Of a stretch of 64,000 nucleotides of DNA, positions 38,564 to 49,747 are shown piece after piece. The stretch covers positions 594,291 through 658,290 of the forward strand of contig NZ_KB902578.1 in the NCBI RefSeq assembly GCF_000379605.1, in the 5' to 3' direction. How positions within the stretch are numbered: position 1 is the first letter of the stretch; each line of letters starts with the position of its first letter. Under the pieces are notes generated by a model. It was not told the DNA's origin and made no database searches. It worked only from the letters and a program-made list of their open reading frames with translations. Made by a program: the position numbers and the translations under genes. This DNA comes from Rhizobium giardinii bv. giardinii H152 (GTDB lineage Bacteria > Pseudomonadota > Alphaproteobacteria > Rhizobiales > Rhizobiaceae).

Positions 38564-39475
38564 ATGTCAAAATTCGGATCGGCAATCTTCAACCGGCTGG
38601 TGATCATCATCCCCTACGCCTGGCTGACGATCTTCTTCCTTGCGCCCTTCTTCATCGTTCTCAGAATATCGCTGTCTGAAACCGCAATCGCGATGCCGCC
38701 TTATCTGCCCGTCTTCAATCTGGCGGATGGCATCTCGGGCCTCGTCGACAAGCTCGGCGAGTTGTCGGTCGCCAACTATGTGTTTCTTGCCGGCGATGCG
38801 CTCTACACAAATGCGTATATTTCCAGCCTGAAGATTGCCGTCATTTCGACCATTGCGACATTGCTGATCGCCTATCCCATCGCCTACGGCATGGCGAAGG
38901 CACCGACCACCGTTCGCGCGACGCTGCTGATGCTGGTGATCCTGCCGTTCTGGACGAGCTTCCTGATCCGCGTCTACGCCTGGATTGCGATTTTGAAGCC
39001 GGAGGGCCTGCTGAATCAGCTGCTGTTGACGCTCGGCGTTATCGACGAGCCACTGATCATTCTCAATACCAACTGGGCGATCTATATCGGCATCGTCTAT
39101 TCCTACCTCCCTTTCATGGTGCTGCCGATCTATTCGTCGTTGGAAAAGATGGATCACAGCCTGACGGAAGCGGCACTGGACCTCGGCTGCACGCCAATCC
39201 GCGCCTTTTGGCGCGTGACGTTCCCGCTCTCGATGCCCGGCGTAATCGCCGGCTGCATGCTCGTCTTCATCCCGGCGGTCGGTGAGTTCGTCATCCCAGA
39301 CCTGCTTGGCGGGTCGGAGACGCTGATGATCGGCAAGACGCTCTGGAACGAGTTCAACGCCAATCGTGACTGGCCGGTGTCTGCGGCGGTGGCGACGATC
39401 CTACTGCTGATCCTGGTGGTGCCCATCATGTTCTTCCAGCACGCGCAGGCCAAGGCCGACGGCGAGGGGAGGTAA
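38564..39475 (+). CDS. potH: Polyamine ABC transporter, permease
   Basis: 303 residues with six or so membrane helices. First helix PYAWLTIFFLAPFFIVLRIS; EAA loop SLTEAALDLGCTPIRAFWRV with the conserved Gly; a long loop between helix 1 and 2 (FNLADGISGLVDKLGELSVA) is usual in PotB/PotH. Start ATG 38564 lies 4 bp after potG. Forms the inner-membrane channel with PotI, whose start is 2 bp downstream of this stop. Confidence 0.94.
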   Translation: MSKFGSAIFNRLVIIIPYAWLTIFFLAPFFIVLRISLSETAIAMPPYLPVFNLADGISGLVDKLGELSVANYVFLAGDALYTNAYISSLKIAVISTIATLLIAYPIAYGMAKAPTTVRATLLMLVILPFWTSFLIRVYAWIAILKPEGLLNQLLLTLGVIDEPLIILNTNWAIYIGIVYSYLPFMVLPIYSSLEKMDHSLTEAALDLGCTPIRAFWRVTFPLSMPGVIAGCMLVFIPAVGEFVIPDLLGGSETLMIGKTLWNEFNANRDWPVSAAVATILLLILVVPIMFFQHAQAKADGEGR

Positions 39476-39477
39476 TC

Positions 39478-40293
39478 ATGGTCAAGTGGTCACGGTTCAA
39501 CATCGCATCGATCGTTTTCGGCTTCGCCTTCCTCTATTTGCCGATTGTTCTCCTCGTCATCTTCTCGTTCAACGAATCGAAACTGGTGACCGTCTGGGCG
39601 GGGTTCTCGACCAAGTGGTATGTGCAGCTCCTTCATAACCAGGCACTGCTCGATGCCGCCTGGGTGACGGTGCGGGTCGGCCTTATTTCGGCGACCGTGG
39701 CAACGGTGCTCGGCACGCTCGCCGCCCTTGCCATGACGCGCTACACGCGGTTTCGCGGCCGCATGCTGTTTTCCGGCATGATCTACGCGCCGCTCGTCAT
39801 GCCGGAGGTCATCACCGGCCTGTCGATGCTGCTCTTGTTCGTCGCCATTGGCTTCGATCGCGGTTTCTGGACGCTGACGCTGGCGCACATCACCTTCACC
39901 ATGTGCTTCGTCGCCGTTGTCGTACAATCCCGTTTGCTGAGCTTCGACCGGTCGATCGAGGAAGCCGCGATGGATCTCGGCGCCACCCCGGTCGCGACCT
40001 TCCTGCAGGTAACCCTGCCGGTCATCGCCCCGGCGGTCTTTTCCGGCTGGGTCCTCGCTTTCACGCTGTCGCTGGACGATTTGGTGATCTCGAACTTCAC
40101 CTCCGGCCCGGGAGCCACCACCCTGCCGATGAAGATCTACAGCCAGGTGCGGTTGGGTGTGACACCGGAAATCAACGCGGTCTGCACCATCCTGATCGGC
40201 ATCGTCGCCATGGGCGTGCTCATCGCTTCCGTCGTCTCACGGCGTCGTGAAGTCCAGCGGGTCAAGGACGAGCAGGCCGCCTTCGCCCTGTGA
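39478..40293 (+). CDS. potI: Polyamine ABC transporter, permease
   Basis: 271 residues, PotC/PotI type, about six helices. Opens with FGFAFLYLPIVLLVIFSFNE, then FSTKWYVQLLHNQALLDAAW; the EAA loop is SIEEAAMDLGATPVATFLQV. Last gene of potFGHI. The SD GGGGAGG sits in the end of potH. It converges on a small membrane-protein gene with 13 bp between stops. Confidence 0.94.
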   Translation: MVKWSRFNIASIVFGFAFLYLPIVLLVIFSFNESKLVTVWAGFSTKWYVQLLHNQALLDAAWVTVRVGLISATVATVLGTLAALAMTRYTRFRGRMLFSGMIYAPLVMPEVITGLSMLLLFVAIGFDRGFWTLTLAHITFTMCFVAVVVQSRLLSFDRSIEEAAMDLGATPVATFLQVTLPVIAPAVFSGWVLAFTLSLDDLVISNFTSGPGATTLPMKIYSQVRLGVTPEINAVCTILIGIVAMGVLIASVVSRRREVQRVKDEQAAFAL

Positions 40294-40306
40294 TGTCCGC
40301 GAGCCC

Positions 40307-40567
40307 TCAGTCGCGCTCCCTCTCGCGTGGCGGCAGGAAGACATAGGTCAGGAGCCAGACGGGCAGCACAATCATCGAGCCGAGCAGGATGTTCGGCAGC
40401 GCCCAACCGGTCAGGCGCAGAAAGTAGGTCCACACCATCTCGGGCGTCAGCCCTGCCTGCTGCAGGATCTGCTCGGAAGAGATGTTGAAGAGCGAGAGCG
40501 CGACGCCCGTCAGAAGCGATGCCAAGGCGATCTTGGACAGGGCGGCAAGAAAACGCAGCACGGACAT
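40307..40567 (-). CDS. Small two-helix membrane protein (DUF6460-like)
   Basis: 86 residues with two hydrophobic stretches: ALSKIALASLLTGVALSLFN near the N-terminus and NILLGSMIVLPVWLLTYVFL near the C-terminus, joined by ISSEQILQQAGLTPEMVWTY. A basic/acidic tail (PPRERERD) ends the protein. I relate it from memory to the rhizobial DUF6460 group; no function is known to me. It lies 23 bp after the AsmA-family gene on the same strand and may share its transcript. Confidence 0.7.
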   Translation of the reverse strand: MSVLRFLAALSKIALASLLTGVALSLFNISSEQILQQAGLTPEMVWTYFLRLTGWALPNILLGSMIVLPVWLLTYVFLPPRERERD

Positions 40568-40590
40568 CTCCAGTGGGCTGATTCGGCAGC

Positions 40591-42475
40591 TTATTTTAGA
40601 AGACCCTGTGGCAATGTCGATGTGACGGACTGTTGAAGGGCAGGGATCGTCGTGATCGGTGAGATGATTGCATTTGGCCAGGAGCCGCCGACAAAGAAGC
40701 GAACCGGCGGTATCGCGGTATCGTCGGGGCGAACGGCGCCGGCCAGTGCCAGACTGCCGCTGCGGTAGGGAATGAACCCCGCAAGCGAAAGGGTTCGTCC
40801 TTCGCCGCGAATATCCGCCTTCGTCAGCTCGGCAACGCCTCCGTGCAGCTTTGCAATTATGTCTGCGGTGGCAAAGTCAAAGGAACCGTGGCCGGCCTGA
40901 CTGATGTTGAAGAAACTGCCCTGCGCCGCAAGCCGTTCGAATTCCGGTCCGTTGAAGTTCGTCAACGCACCGTCGACAGCGGAATAGCGGATTTCGCCGG
41001 AAACGCTGTTCATTGTTCTCGCCGACAGCGGTTCGGTGGTTGCGAGGTCGACGCTCACCACGCCCCGCCCCAGCGGCAGCGATCCCTGCAGGCCGAGGCC
41101 CGCAACGACAGGGGCGAGATTGGCATTCTTCAGAGAAAACTGCAGCCGGCCGCCATTGGCGCCGTCTTTCGCAAGATCGATGCGGCCGCTGAGCGAGCCG
41201 TCGGAATAAGTGCCGTCGCCGATATCGAGGGATGCCCGGTCGTTGTTGATTATCACGCCAGCGGCGATATCGGTAAGTGTGACCGTGCCGTAGCTTGCCT
41301 CCTGGGCCGAAAGCCGCAGATCGAGATTGATCCGCCTGAGAAACGACATGTCCGGCGTCCCGGAGGCGGCGGACGCCGGCTGCATCGGCAGGAGCAAAGC
41401 GAGGAGCGACGTCAAGTCGAGCCGCTCGAAGGCAAGCGTGCCATCGATCCGCGGGCTGTGCTGCTTGCGCCACGCCACATCCAGAACACCCGTCGCACTG
41501 GATCCGTTCAGCGCGAGCGAGAGATTGTCCATCTTCAACATCTCGGCGGACACTGTCATGCTCGTGTCGATGGAGGTGGTTCCCGTCGATGGCGGCAGCG
41601 GTCTCGCCCCGCCATACCAACTCATCAATGTGGGGAGGGAAGCCGCCGTCAACTGCAGTTGCCCGGAGGCGAAGGGATGCGTGGAGGCGTTGCCGGTACC
41701 GTCGAAGCTGAAGCTCAGCGGTGCGGCGGTGAACGAGGTCTGGATTGCGCTGTCTTGCCCCGAAAGCAGCATCATCGGCTCATCGCAGACGAAGGACCAC
41801 TCGACTCTTTCGCCATTCATCAGAGCCGAAAGACCTGCACTGATCCGCGCAGCCGGCGCCGGCCATTGGATCGAGCCGGAAACATTGGTCACCCGATGGG
41901 TACTGGCCGTGATACGGTCGCTCAGTTCCAGCGTGCCGTTTTCGATCTCGATGTCGCCGATCGGGGTGTGGCGGGCGGAAGATAGCGTCGTCGACGAGGC
42001 ATGGGCGATGGCGTCGGCCATCCAGCCGGCCCGTCGCCAATTGAGGCTCCCGTCCGTCCGGCGCTCGATTTTGATCACGGGGTTGAGCAGGCGGAAGTCA
42101 TAGAAGACCGGCGTGCCGCGCAGGGCGGCGAGGAGGTCAAACCCGGCGGCGATGGATTGGGCTTTCGCCAACAGTTCCGGAGAGGCTGTATCGCCGCCTT
42201 CGAAGGTCACGCTATGCGTGCAGCGTCAAGACCGGATGCGGCCAGAAGCTGATATCCGGATTGCCGGCAATGGCGGCGCGTGCCCCTGTCCAGGAGGAAA
42301 GCGCCCGCTCCATGTTGAGCTTGACGCTGGCCGTTGAAATGAAAAGCGGCAAGGCTACCTTGAACAGCATGACGAGCACGAGCGCGCCGACCGCGATAGA
42401 AGCAGCCTGCGGAGCCCTGCTTTGCTGGGGGGGGAGATCGACGTTTTGCCTCATTGCCGTCCGGCGCACTTTCAT
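40591..42475 (-). pseudogene. AsmA-family protein gene split by a frameshift
   Basis: Two frames together make one AsmA-like protein of about 625 residues. The first (42475-42212, 87 codons) has a basic tail, one membrane helix (ASIAVGALVLVMLFKVALPL) and the conserved start of the AsmA domain ending HPVLTLHA, then TAG. The second (GTG 42210 to 40591, 539 codons) continues at once with VTFEGGDTASPELLAKAQSI and runs to a normal end, with no ribosome site before its GTG. A one-base shift near 42211-42220 would restore LxLxxVTFE. AsmA proteins are inner-membrane-anchored and act in outer-membrane lipid transport or assembly. It could be a true mutation or a sequence error. Confidence 0.8.
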
Positions 42476-42630
42476 ATGGTCTGGAAGGCGGATCGATAGG
42501 CTTTCGCTGCGGAGAAATCAAACGATTGAAAACGGGAAAATGTCGCAACTGCCAAAGCCATTAAGTGCGTGCTCTGTTTATCTTGCGTCGCAGCATGATA
42601 TAGAGGCTGGTCTGGGTAGCGGAGGAAAGC

Positions 42631-44583
<1,953 letters not shown>

Positions 44584-44801
44584 GCCGTTAAGACTTTCCG
44601 GCCTGCCGAATTAACCAAAGCTTCGGTCTTTGCCGCGAATGCTTAAAATTTGCGGATGATGCGGAAAGGTTTTGTTTACAAATGGCAGCGCATGGTGCTT
44701 TCAACTTGAGGTTACCCGATGTGAGGGCTGGCTCTCGGCAGCAATGCCGGCACGGACCTGATGTCACTGCTTCTCGTGCACCTGTTTAGCATTCACTTAT
44801 C

Positions 44802-44830
44802 GAGGCAGCTTCTTGGCTGCCTCTTTTTTT
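44802..44830 (+). terminator. Strong terminator between acsA2 and the cbrA-like gene
   Basis: GAGGCAGC (44802-44809) pairs with GCTGCCTC (44816-44823), loop TTCTTG, followed by seven T (44824-44830). It lies 218 bp after acsA2; the gap before it (44584-44801) has no ORF, so either acsA2 has a long 3' UTR or a short RNA ends here. Confidence 0.9.
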
Positions 44831-44861
44831 AGCTTTTATTCCCAGCTTTTAGGGTGTGTCA

Positions 44862-47800
44862 CTAGTTTGCCAGCACGCGCTGCGATGGAAAGGAAATCTC
44901 CACCAGGGTTCCTTCGTTCGGCGTCGAACTGATCGAGAACTGCGCCCGGTTCGCTTCCGCCATGGCCTTCGTCAGCGGCAGGCCGAGACCGGTGCCGTCG
45001 CCGCGCTTGCGCACGCCGGTGGTCACCTGCCGGAAAGGCTTCATCGCCTGCTCAAGCTCGGTGCGGGTCATGCCGACGCCGGTATCGCGGATGCGCAGGA
45101 TGACGCTTCCATTGGCTTCGTAGGCCGTCGAGACGACGATCTGGCCGCCCGACGGCGTGAAGCGGATGGCGTTCGACAGGATGTTGAGGGCGATCTGCTT
45201 AATCGAGCGGTTGTCGGCGACCACATTCGGCACCGAACCCGACAGCGAGGTCCGGATGATCACGCGTTGGCTGTTGGCCTGCGGCTGCACCAGCGACACG
45301 GCTTCGGACACCGCGTCATTGATCTCGACCGCAGTGAATTCCAGATCCATCTCGCCGGCTTCGATCTTGGAGATGTCGAGCAGGTCGTTGACGATGTCGA
45401 GCACGTGGCGGCCGGAGCGGCCGATGTCATTTGCGTATTCGACGTAGCGGGGATTGCCGATCGGGCCGAAATGCTCGCTGGCCATCATGTCGGAAAAGCC
45501 GATGATCGCGTTCAAGGGCGTGCGGATCTCATGGCTGACACGGGCGAGAAAATCGCTCTTGTGGGCATTCGCCGTCTCGGCAGCACGTTTGGCGTTGCGC
45601 AGTTCCTCTTCCGTCCGCTTCCATTGGGTGATGTCGCGGATGACGGCGCAGAATCCGTTGGAGGAGGAGAGGCGGCCCATCGTCATGAACAGCGGGATGA
45701 AGCCACCGGATGCCTCGCGACCGATCACCTCCCGGCCGTCATTCAGCACGCTGGCGACGCCATGACCGGAAAGGCCGGAGAGATAGTCGAGCACGGCCTT
45801 CTGGCTCTCATGGGCAAACAGCATGGCAAACGGTTTGCCGCGGATCTCGCCGTCGTCATAGTTGAACAGCGCGCTTGCGGAGCGATTCAGCGAGCGTATT
45901 TCTCCCTCTGCGCCGACGACGACAACGCCGTCCGTCGCGGTTTCGAGGATCGAGTGCAGTTCTTCGGTTTCCATGCGCAAGGCCTGGATTTCCGTGTTCT
46001 CCTCGCCCTCTGGTGCGATGTCTTCTGGCGGGGCCTCGGCTGCGACCGGTGCCGCCGGCGCATGCACGGCCGATAGTGCCATCATCAGCGCGCTCTTGTC
46101 TTCCCAGCGGATCGATTGCAGCCGCGCCGTCACCGGGATCAGAGTGCCGTCGCTTCTGATGACCATCATGGCGCCGTTCGGCAGGTCGAGGAGACCGTCA
46201 TCGTCACCGGCGAAGAGGGCATCGATCCCGCCTTCTTCCCGCAATTCGTCGAGGCTGGAATAGCCGGTGAGCTTGAGGAATTCCGAATTGACATGGAACA
46301 GATCGTCACCGCTGTGAACCAGAAGGGCAATCGGCAGATTGTCGAGGAGTTCCGGCGTCAGGCTGCTGTTGCTGCTGGTGCGCGGCGGGACGACCGCTGC
46401 GAGGGTCTCCGGCAGGGTGGTTTCGCTGGCAGGGGTTGCTGGGCTGTCGATATCGGCAAAAGCGCTCTTGCCGGTGTCGTCGGCGTTCACCGAAGCCGTC
46501 TCTTCGACGGGCTCGGCGATCGCTCGCTCATCGGCGCCGGACCTGTCGGTCGCGGGCACGTCTTCATTTGCTCGCTTGCCGAAGGTTCCACCCAACTGAC
46601 GTGCGATCTCGAGAAACGCGGCCTGTTCGCTGCGGCTCAAAGTCTCGGCGCCGAGCGGGCGGTGGCTGTCGAGCTCGACCACTTTGTCGGACGCGCGGCG
46701 CCTCGGCGTCTCGACCAGCTTCAATGCCGGGCGCTCACCCCGGAAAGGATCTTCCAGCGGATGCTCCGCTGCAGGCTGTTCCGGTTCGACCGACAGGTGT
46801 TCCTCGCCGGACTCTTCCGGCTCGGCCTCGGCGGCAAGATCCGCTGGCACGGTTTCCATGCCGTCATCGGTGCCGTCGCCCGCGATCCCGTCATCCACGA
46901 TGGTCTCGTCCTGGATCGAGCCGTCCACCGTGCGTTCCTGGTCGCCGCGAGCATTCTCTGCGTTTGCGGTATCAACGGTAGCGCCATCAATTTCTGCTGG
47001 CGCGTTCTCGTCCACGAGCGGCGGCTCGCCGAATGTCAGGCCCATGGCCTGTTCGTCCTCGACCGCATCGGCCACGCGAACGATGCCGAAACCGCGGAAG
47101 CCGTCGAATTCGCGGTTGCGCGAATAGGTCGGAAGGGCCGCCAGGTCGACAGGGACCTGCAGGCTTGTCCCTTCGACCGGCCAAAAAATGGTCTTGCCCG
47201 ACCAGGTATCGCGCCGCGTCAGCAATTCGCCGATCGTGTTGCCGGGGTCGAGATGGTATCGCGCCGCCAGCTCGGTGAAACGCTGGCCGGCGACATCGGC
47301 GGATTTCGGCCCGACTGCCGTCGCGAATTCCTCGGAAATCTCGCTGAACCGCCCGTCGGCATCGATCTTCCAGACGAAACGCACGGCCCGGCTGTTCGGT
47401 GTGAAGAGGAAGCGCGAGGCGCCGGCGGTGAGGGCCTCGTCCTGAAGGCCCTCTTCCGAGGTGGTTTCGGCCGGCGCTGCCGCAACATCCTCGTTAAGGG
47501 GCGTTTCTTCCGGCGCACCCTCAATCCTGTTCGGCTCACTGGAAGGCGCAGCCGGAACGTCGGCGTCCTGCTGCGCCTCATCCAGCGCTTCGTCCGCGAC
47601 TGCACGGTCCGTTTGTTCGGCTTCGGCGGCAATGGCTTCCTCGACCTCGGGAGGGCGTTGTTCCGTCGCCTCAGCGGACGAGAAGTCCGGCTGCGGCTCG
47701 TCAGCATCGGCGCCCGCTGGTTCCGATGCAATGGCGCGAGGATCGATGGAATGCTGTTGGGGCTCTTCGGCAGAAACCAGCGTGTCCGTAAGGACGGGCT

Positions 47801-48743
47801 CATTTGTGTCCGGCCCGGAACGATCATCGGCAGGGGCGTCCGTCACCGCGTCGGTCGGTAGGACATCCTTTGCCTCAGGTGCTTCCAGCAATTCCGTGAA
47901 GCTGTCGCTGTCGGCCGGGATTTCCTCGATTGTTTCGAGCTCGTCGATAACATCGTGCGGCAAGCCTGCTGCCGAAAGAAGCGGGGCGGTTGCCGCGGAC
48001 AACGCCGGCGCTTCTTTGGCGATATCGGCGTCGTTTTCCTCGATCTCGCGGAAATCCGCACCTGCGTCGAGATTGCCGAGAATAGTCTCGACGGCGAAAA
48101 GCAGGTGCAGGGCAGGGTCTTCAGAAAGTTTACCGATCGCCGCCGGCAGACGGCCCTTGCCGGTCGGGACCGGGCGCTTGAGCAGCCAGTCGCTGTCGCG
48201 GCCAACCGCGGTGACCAGCGCCCGGCAGGTCTGTGGCGTTATCAAAAGAGCGTCGAACCCGGGGGAGGCGGCAAGAAGCGAGCCTTCGCTGTCAAGGACC
48301 GCCATATGGGTATCGGGGTCGTCGAAGCCGGAAATCATCCGGGCGGCACGTTGTTCTGCGGAGAGCGGCTTGCCGGTGCGGGGAGCTGCGAAGAGGATTG
48401 CGGTCTCACCGGGCCGCACCGTGATCATCTCCACCGAAGCGCCGACGGAAACGCGCTGGAAGCCCGAGGCAATGCGCATCAGGAACGACCGTTTGTCGCC
48501 GCTGCGTTCGAGCTGCCGGGCCGCCGTTTCCAACTGGCGGTAGGCAGCGTCGCTGCGGTTGGCGCCGGTGTCGATGAAGTCATAGATCGACGCGAGGCCG
48601 AACAGGAAGGCACCTTCGCCATTCGACCACAGCACCTGGTTCATGTCCGGCGAAAACAACACGGCCGCATCGCCCCGCGCAAAATGCTCCCGCACCCGTT
48701 CGTGAACGGCGATGTCGATGAAGGGATACGATTTTGCGGGCAT
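44862..48743 (-). CDS. cbrA: CbrA/PdhS-type cell-cycle sensor histidine kinase
   Basis: 1293 residues, no membrane helix. N-terminal conserved region to about 235; an acidic Ala/Glu/Pro-rich stretch, about 235-440; a PAS-like segment about 444-560; a second acidic linker to about 780; PAS domains near 791-890 and 929-1040; HisKA with SHEIRTPLNAIIGFSDMMAS (His near 1071); ATPase with NILSNAIRF, DTGVGM and GTGLGLPL. The HisKA sequence (GPIGNPRYVEYANDI) is of the PleC/DivJ/PdhS group, which act on DivK/PleD and thus CtrA. Gene position beside a phasin fits S. meliloti cbrA from memory. Divergent from phaP. Confidence 0.85.
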   Translation of the reverse strand: MPAKSYPFIDIAVHERVREHFARGDAAVLFSPDMNQVLWSNGEGAFLFGLASIYDFIDTGANRSDAAYRQLETAARQLERSGDKRSFLMRIASGFQRVSVGASVEMITVRPGETAILFAAPRTGKPLSAEQRAARMISGFDDPDTHMAVLDSEGSLLAASPGFDALLITPQTCRALVTAVGRDSDWLLKRPVPTGKGRLPAAIGKLSEDPALHLLFAVETILGNLDAGADFREIEENDADIAKEAPALSAATAPLLSAAGLPHDVIDELETIEEIPADSDSFTELLEAPEAKDVLPTDAVTDAPADDRSGPDTNEPVLTDTLVSAEEPQQHSIDPRAIASEPAGADADEPQPDFSSAEATEQRPPEVEEAIAAEAEQTDRAVADEALDEAQQDADVPAAPSSEPNRIEGAPEETPLNEDVAAAPAETTSEEGLQDEALTAGASRFLFTPNSRAVRFVWKIDADGRFSEISEEFATAVGPKSADVAGQRFTELAARYHLDPGNTIGELLTRRDTWSGKTIFWPVEGTSLQVPVDLAALPTYSRNREFDGFRGFGIVRVADAVEDEQAMGLTFGEPPLVDENAPAEIDGATVDTANAENARGDQERTVDGSIQDETIVDDGIAGDGTDDGMETVPADLAAEAEPEESGEEHLSVEPEQPAAEHPLEDPFRGERPALKLVETPRRRASDKVVELDSHRPLGAETLSRSEQAAFLEIARQLGGTFGKRANEDVPATDRSGADERAIAEPVEETASVNADDTGKSAFADIDSPATPASETTLPETLAAVVPPRTSSNSSLTPELLDNLPIALLVHSGDDLFHVNSEFLKLTGYSSLDELREEGGIDALFAGDDDGLLDLPNGAMMVIRSDGTLIPVTARLQSIRWEDKSALMMALSAVHAPAAPVAAEAPPEDIAPEGEENTEIQALRMETEELHSILETATDGVVVVGAEGEIRSLNRSASALFNYDDGEIRGKPFAMLFAHESQKAVLDYLSGLSGHGVASVLNDGREVIGREASGGFIPLFMTMGRLSSSNGFCAVIRDITQWKRTEEELRNAKRAAETANAHKSDFLARVSHEIRTPLNAIIGFSDMMASEHFGPIGNPRYVEYANDIGRSGRHVLDIVNDLLDISKIEAGEMDLEFTAVEINDAVSEAVSLVQPQANSQRVIIRTSLSGSVPNVVADNRSIKQIALNILSNAIRFTPSGGQIVVSTAYEANGSVILRIRDTGVGMTRTELEQAMKPFRQVTTGVRKRGDGTGLGLPLTKAMAEANRAQFSISSTPNEGTLVEISFPSQRVLAN

Positions 48744-48886
48744 CGGCTGACCTGTTTAAAGCCGTCACACGGACGGGTATGTTAACAGTGTATTAATAGC
48801 TGTCGGGGCGGCGGGGGTCCAGCTTGCGGGCCATGCGCCACCGGTCTTTCGCCGCGAAAGGTTAATGCCGGCCGATTTGTTTGTTG

Positions 48887-48916
48887 TGCAATGCACAAAT
48901 ATATTGCAATGCACAA
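48887..48916 (+). promoter_or_regulatory. Two PhaR-type boxes in the phasin promoter
   Basis: TGCAATGCACAA occurs twice, at 48887-48898 and 48905-48916, 18 bp apart. Both fit TGCRNYGCASMA, the PhaR consensus I recall from Bradyrhizobium. The first is also the right half of TTGTGCA-A-TGCACAA (48884-48898). A likely promoter, TTGCAA (48904-48909) and CTATAT (48926-48931) with 16 bp between, is overlapped by the second box, so binding would block transcription. Confidence 0.75.
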
Positions 48917-48987
48917 TGAAATCGCCTATATAGACATCATCTCAAACGGGTGCCTCAGGAGAGGGCCCAAACCAAGGAGCGCAGATC

Positions 48988-49437
48988 ATGGCTACCAAGA
49001 AAACAGACGATGCCTTTTCGCTGGCTGCATTCGACCCGACCAAGGTCACCGAGACCTTCCGCGATTTCGCCGAAAAGGGCGCCGCACAGTCGAAGGAAGC
49101 CTATGCAAAGGTGAAGACCGCCGCCGAAGACGCGACCAAGACCGTTGAAGCAACGCTCGAAAGCGCCCAGTCCGGCACGGTCGAACTCGGCCTCAAGGCG
49201 ATCGACGCCCTGCGCACCAATGCCGAGAACTCGCTCTCGCATCTGGAAGCGCTGCTCGGCGTCAAGTCGGTTTCCGAATTCTTCGAACTGCAGACTGCCT
49301 TCATCCGCAAGCAGGCCGAGCTCGCCGTCGAGCAGGCGAAGGCTATGCAGGAAGCCACCCGCAAGGTTGCCGAAAACGTCGCGAAGCCTGGCAAGGACGC
49401 TGCCGAAAAGGTCATCTCCGGCTTCAAGAAGAGCTGA
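48988..49437 (+). CDS. phaP: Phasin
   Basis: 149 residues, all helical, rich in Ala, Lys and Glu, with no Cys and no Trp: the make-up of granule-coating phasins. The phasin_2 core runs from about residue 20 to 130, with FRDFAEKGAAQSKEAYAKVK and EFFELQTAFIRKQAELAVEQ. It covers PHB granules and controls their size and number. The promoter carries two PhaR-type boxes, which would link expression to the PHB level. Single gene with a strong terminator at 49478-49505. Confidence 0.93.
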   Translation: MATKKTDDAFSLAAFDPTKVTETFRDFAEKGAAQSKEAYAKVKTAAEDATKTVEATLESAQSGTVELGLKAIDALRTNAENSLSHLEALLGVKSVSEFFELQTAFIRKQAELAVEQAKAMQEATRKVAENVAKPGKDAAEKVISGFKKS

Positions 49438-49477
49438 TTTCGCCAGCACCGGTTCGCCGGTACGGCCCCATCAAGAG

Positions 49478-49505
49478 AACCGGGTGATCCGTCACCCGGT
49501 TTTTT
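49478..49505 (+). terminator. Terminator after phaP
   Basis: AACCGGGTGA (49478-49487) pairs with TCACCCGGTT (49492-49501), loop TCCG, then four more T. Confidence 0.92.
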
Positions 49506-49603
49506 CACATCAAACGGCAAGTTATGTCTTGCAAAAAATACGGACTGCCCGTATTTGACCCGGAAAGCGGCGCCGGACGATGGTTCGCGTGTCTGTCTTG
49601 TGT

Positions 49604-49680
49604 GCGGTTGTAGCTCAGTTGGTTAGAGCGCAGGTTTGTGGCACCTGAGGTCGGAGGTTCGAGACCCCCCAACCGTACCA
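49604..49680 (+). tRNA. tRNA-His (GTG)
   Basis: Cloverleaf: acceptor GCGGTTG (49604-49610) with CAACCGT (49670-49676, a G-T first pair), D arm around AGCTCAGTTGGTTAGAGC, anticodon stem CAGGT/ACCTG with loop TTGTGGC (anticodon GTG), T arm GGAGGTTCGAGACCCC, encoded CCA at 49678-49680. Discriminator base 73 is A and the base before position 1 is T, so the usual G-1:C73 pair of tRNA-His is absent. This unusual form is known in many alphaproteobacteria together with a matching HisRS. No integrase gene is near. Confidence 0.95.
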
Positions 49681-49747
49681 TTTTGCCCCTTCATCTCTTC
49701 AAATTTGTACGTCGCCTTCCTGTCGGCCCTTGCCGCAACAGAACCGT

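Noticed and set aside
46116..47861. Plus-strand frame of 581 codons inside the cbrA-like gene
   Set aside because: Antisense to the acidic linkers of the kinase; repetitive Glu/Ala/Asp codons read backward give long open frames.
49604..49680. tRNA-His as an integration site of a genomic island
   Set aside because: No integrase, no repeated tRNA 3' end and no change in gene character downstream were found.
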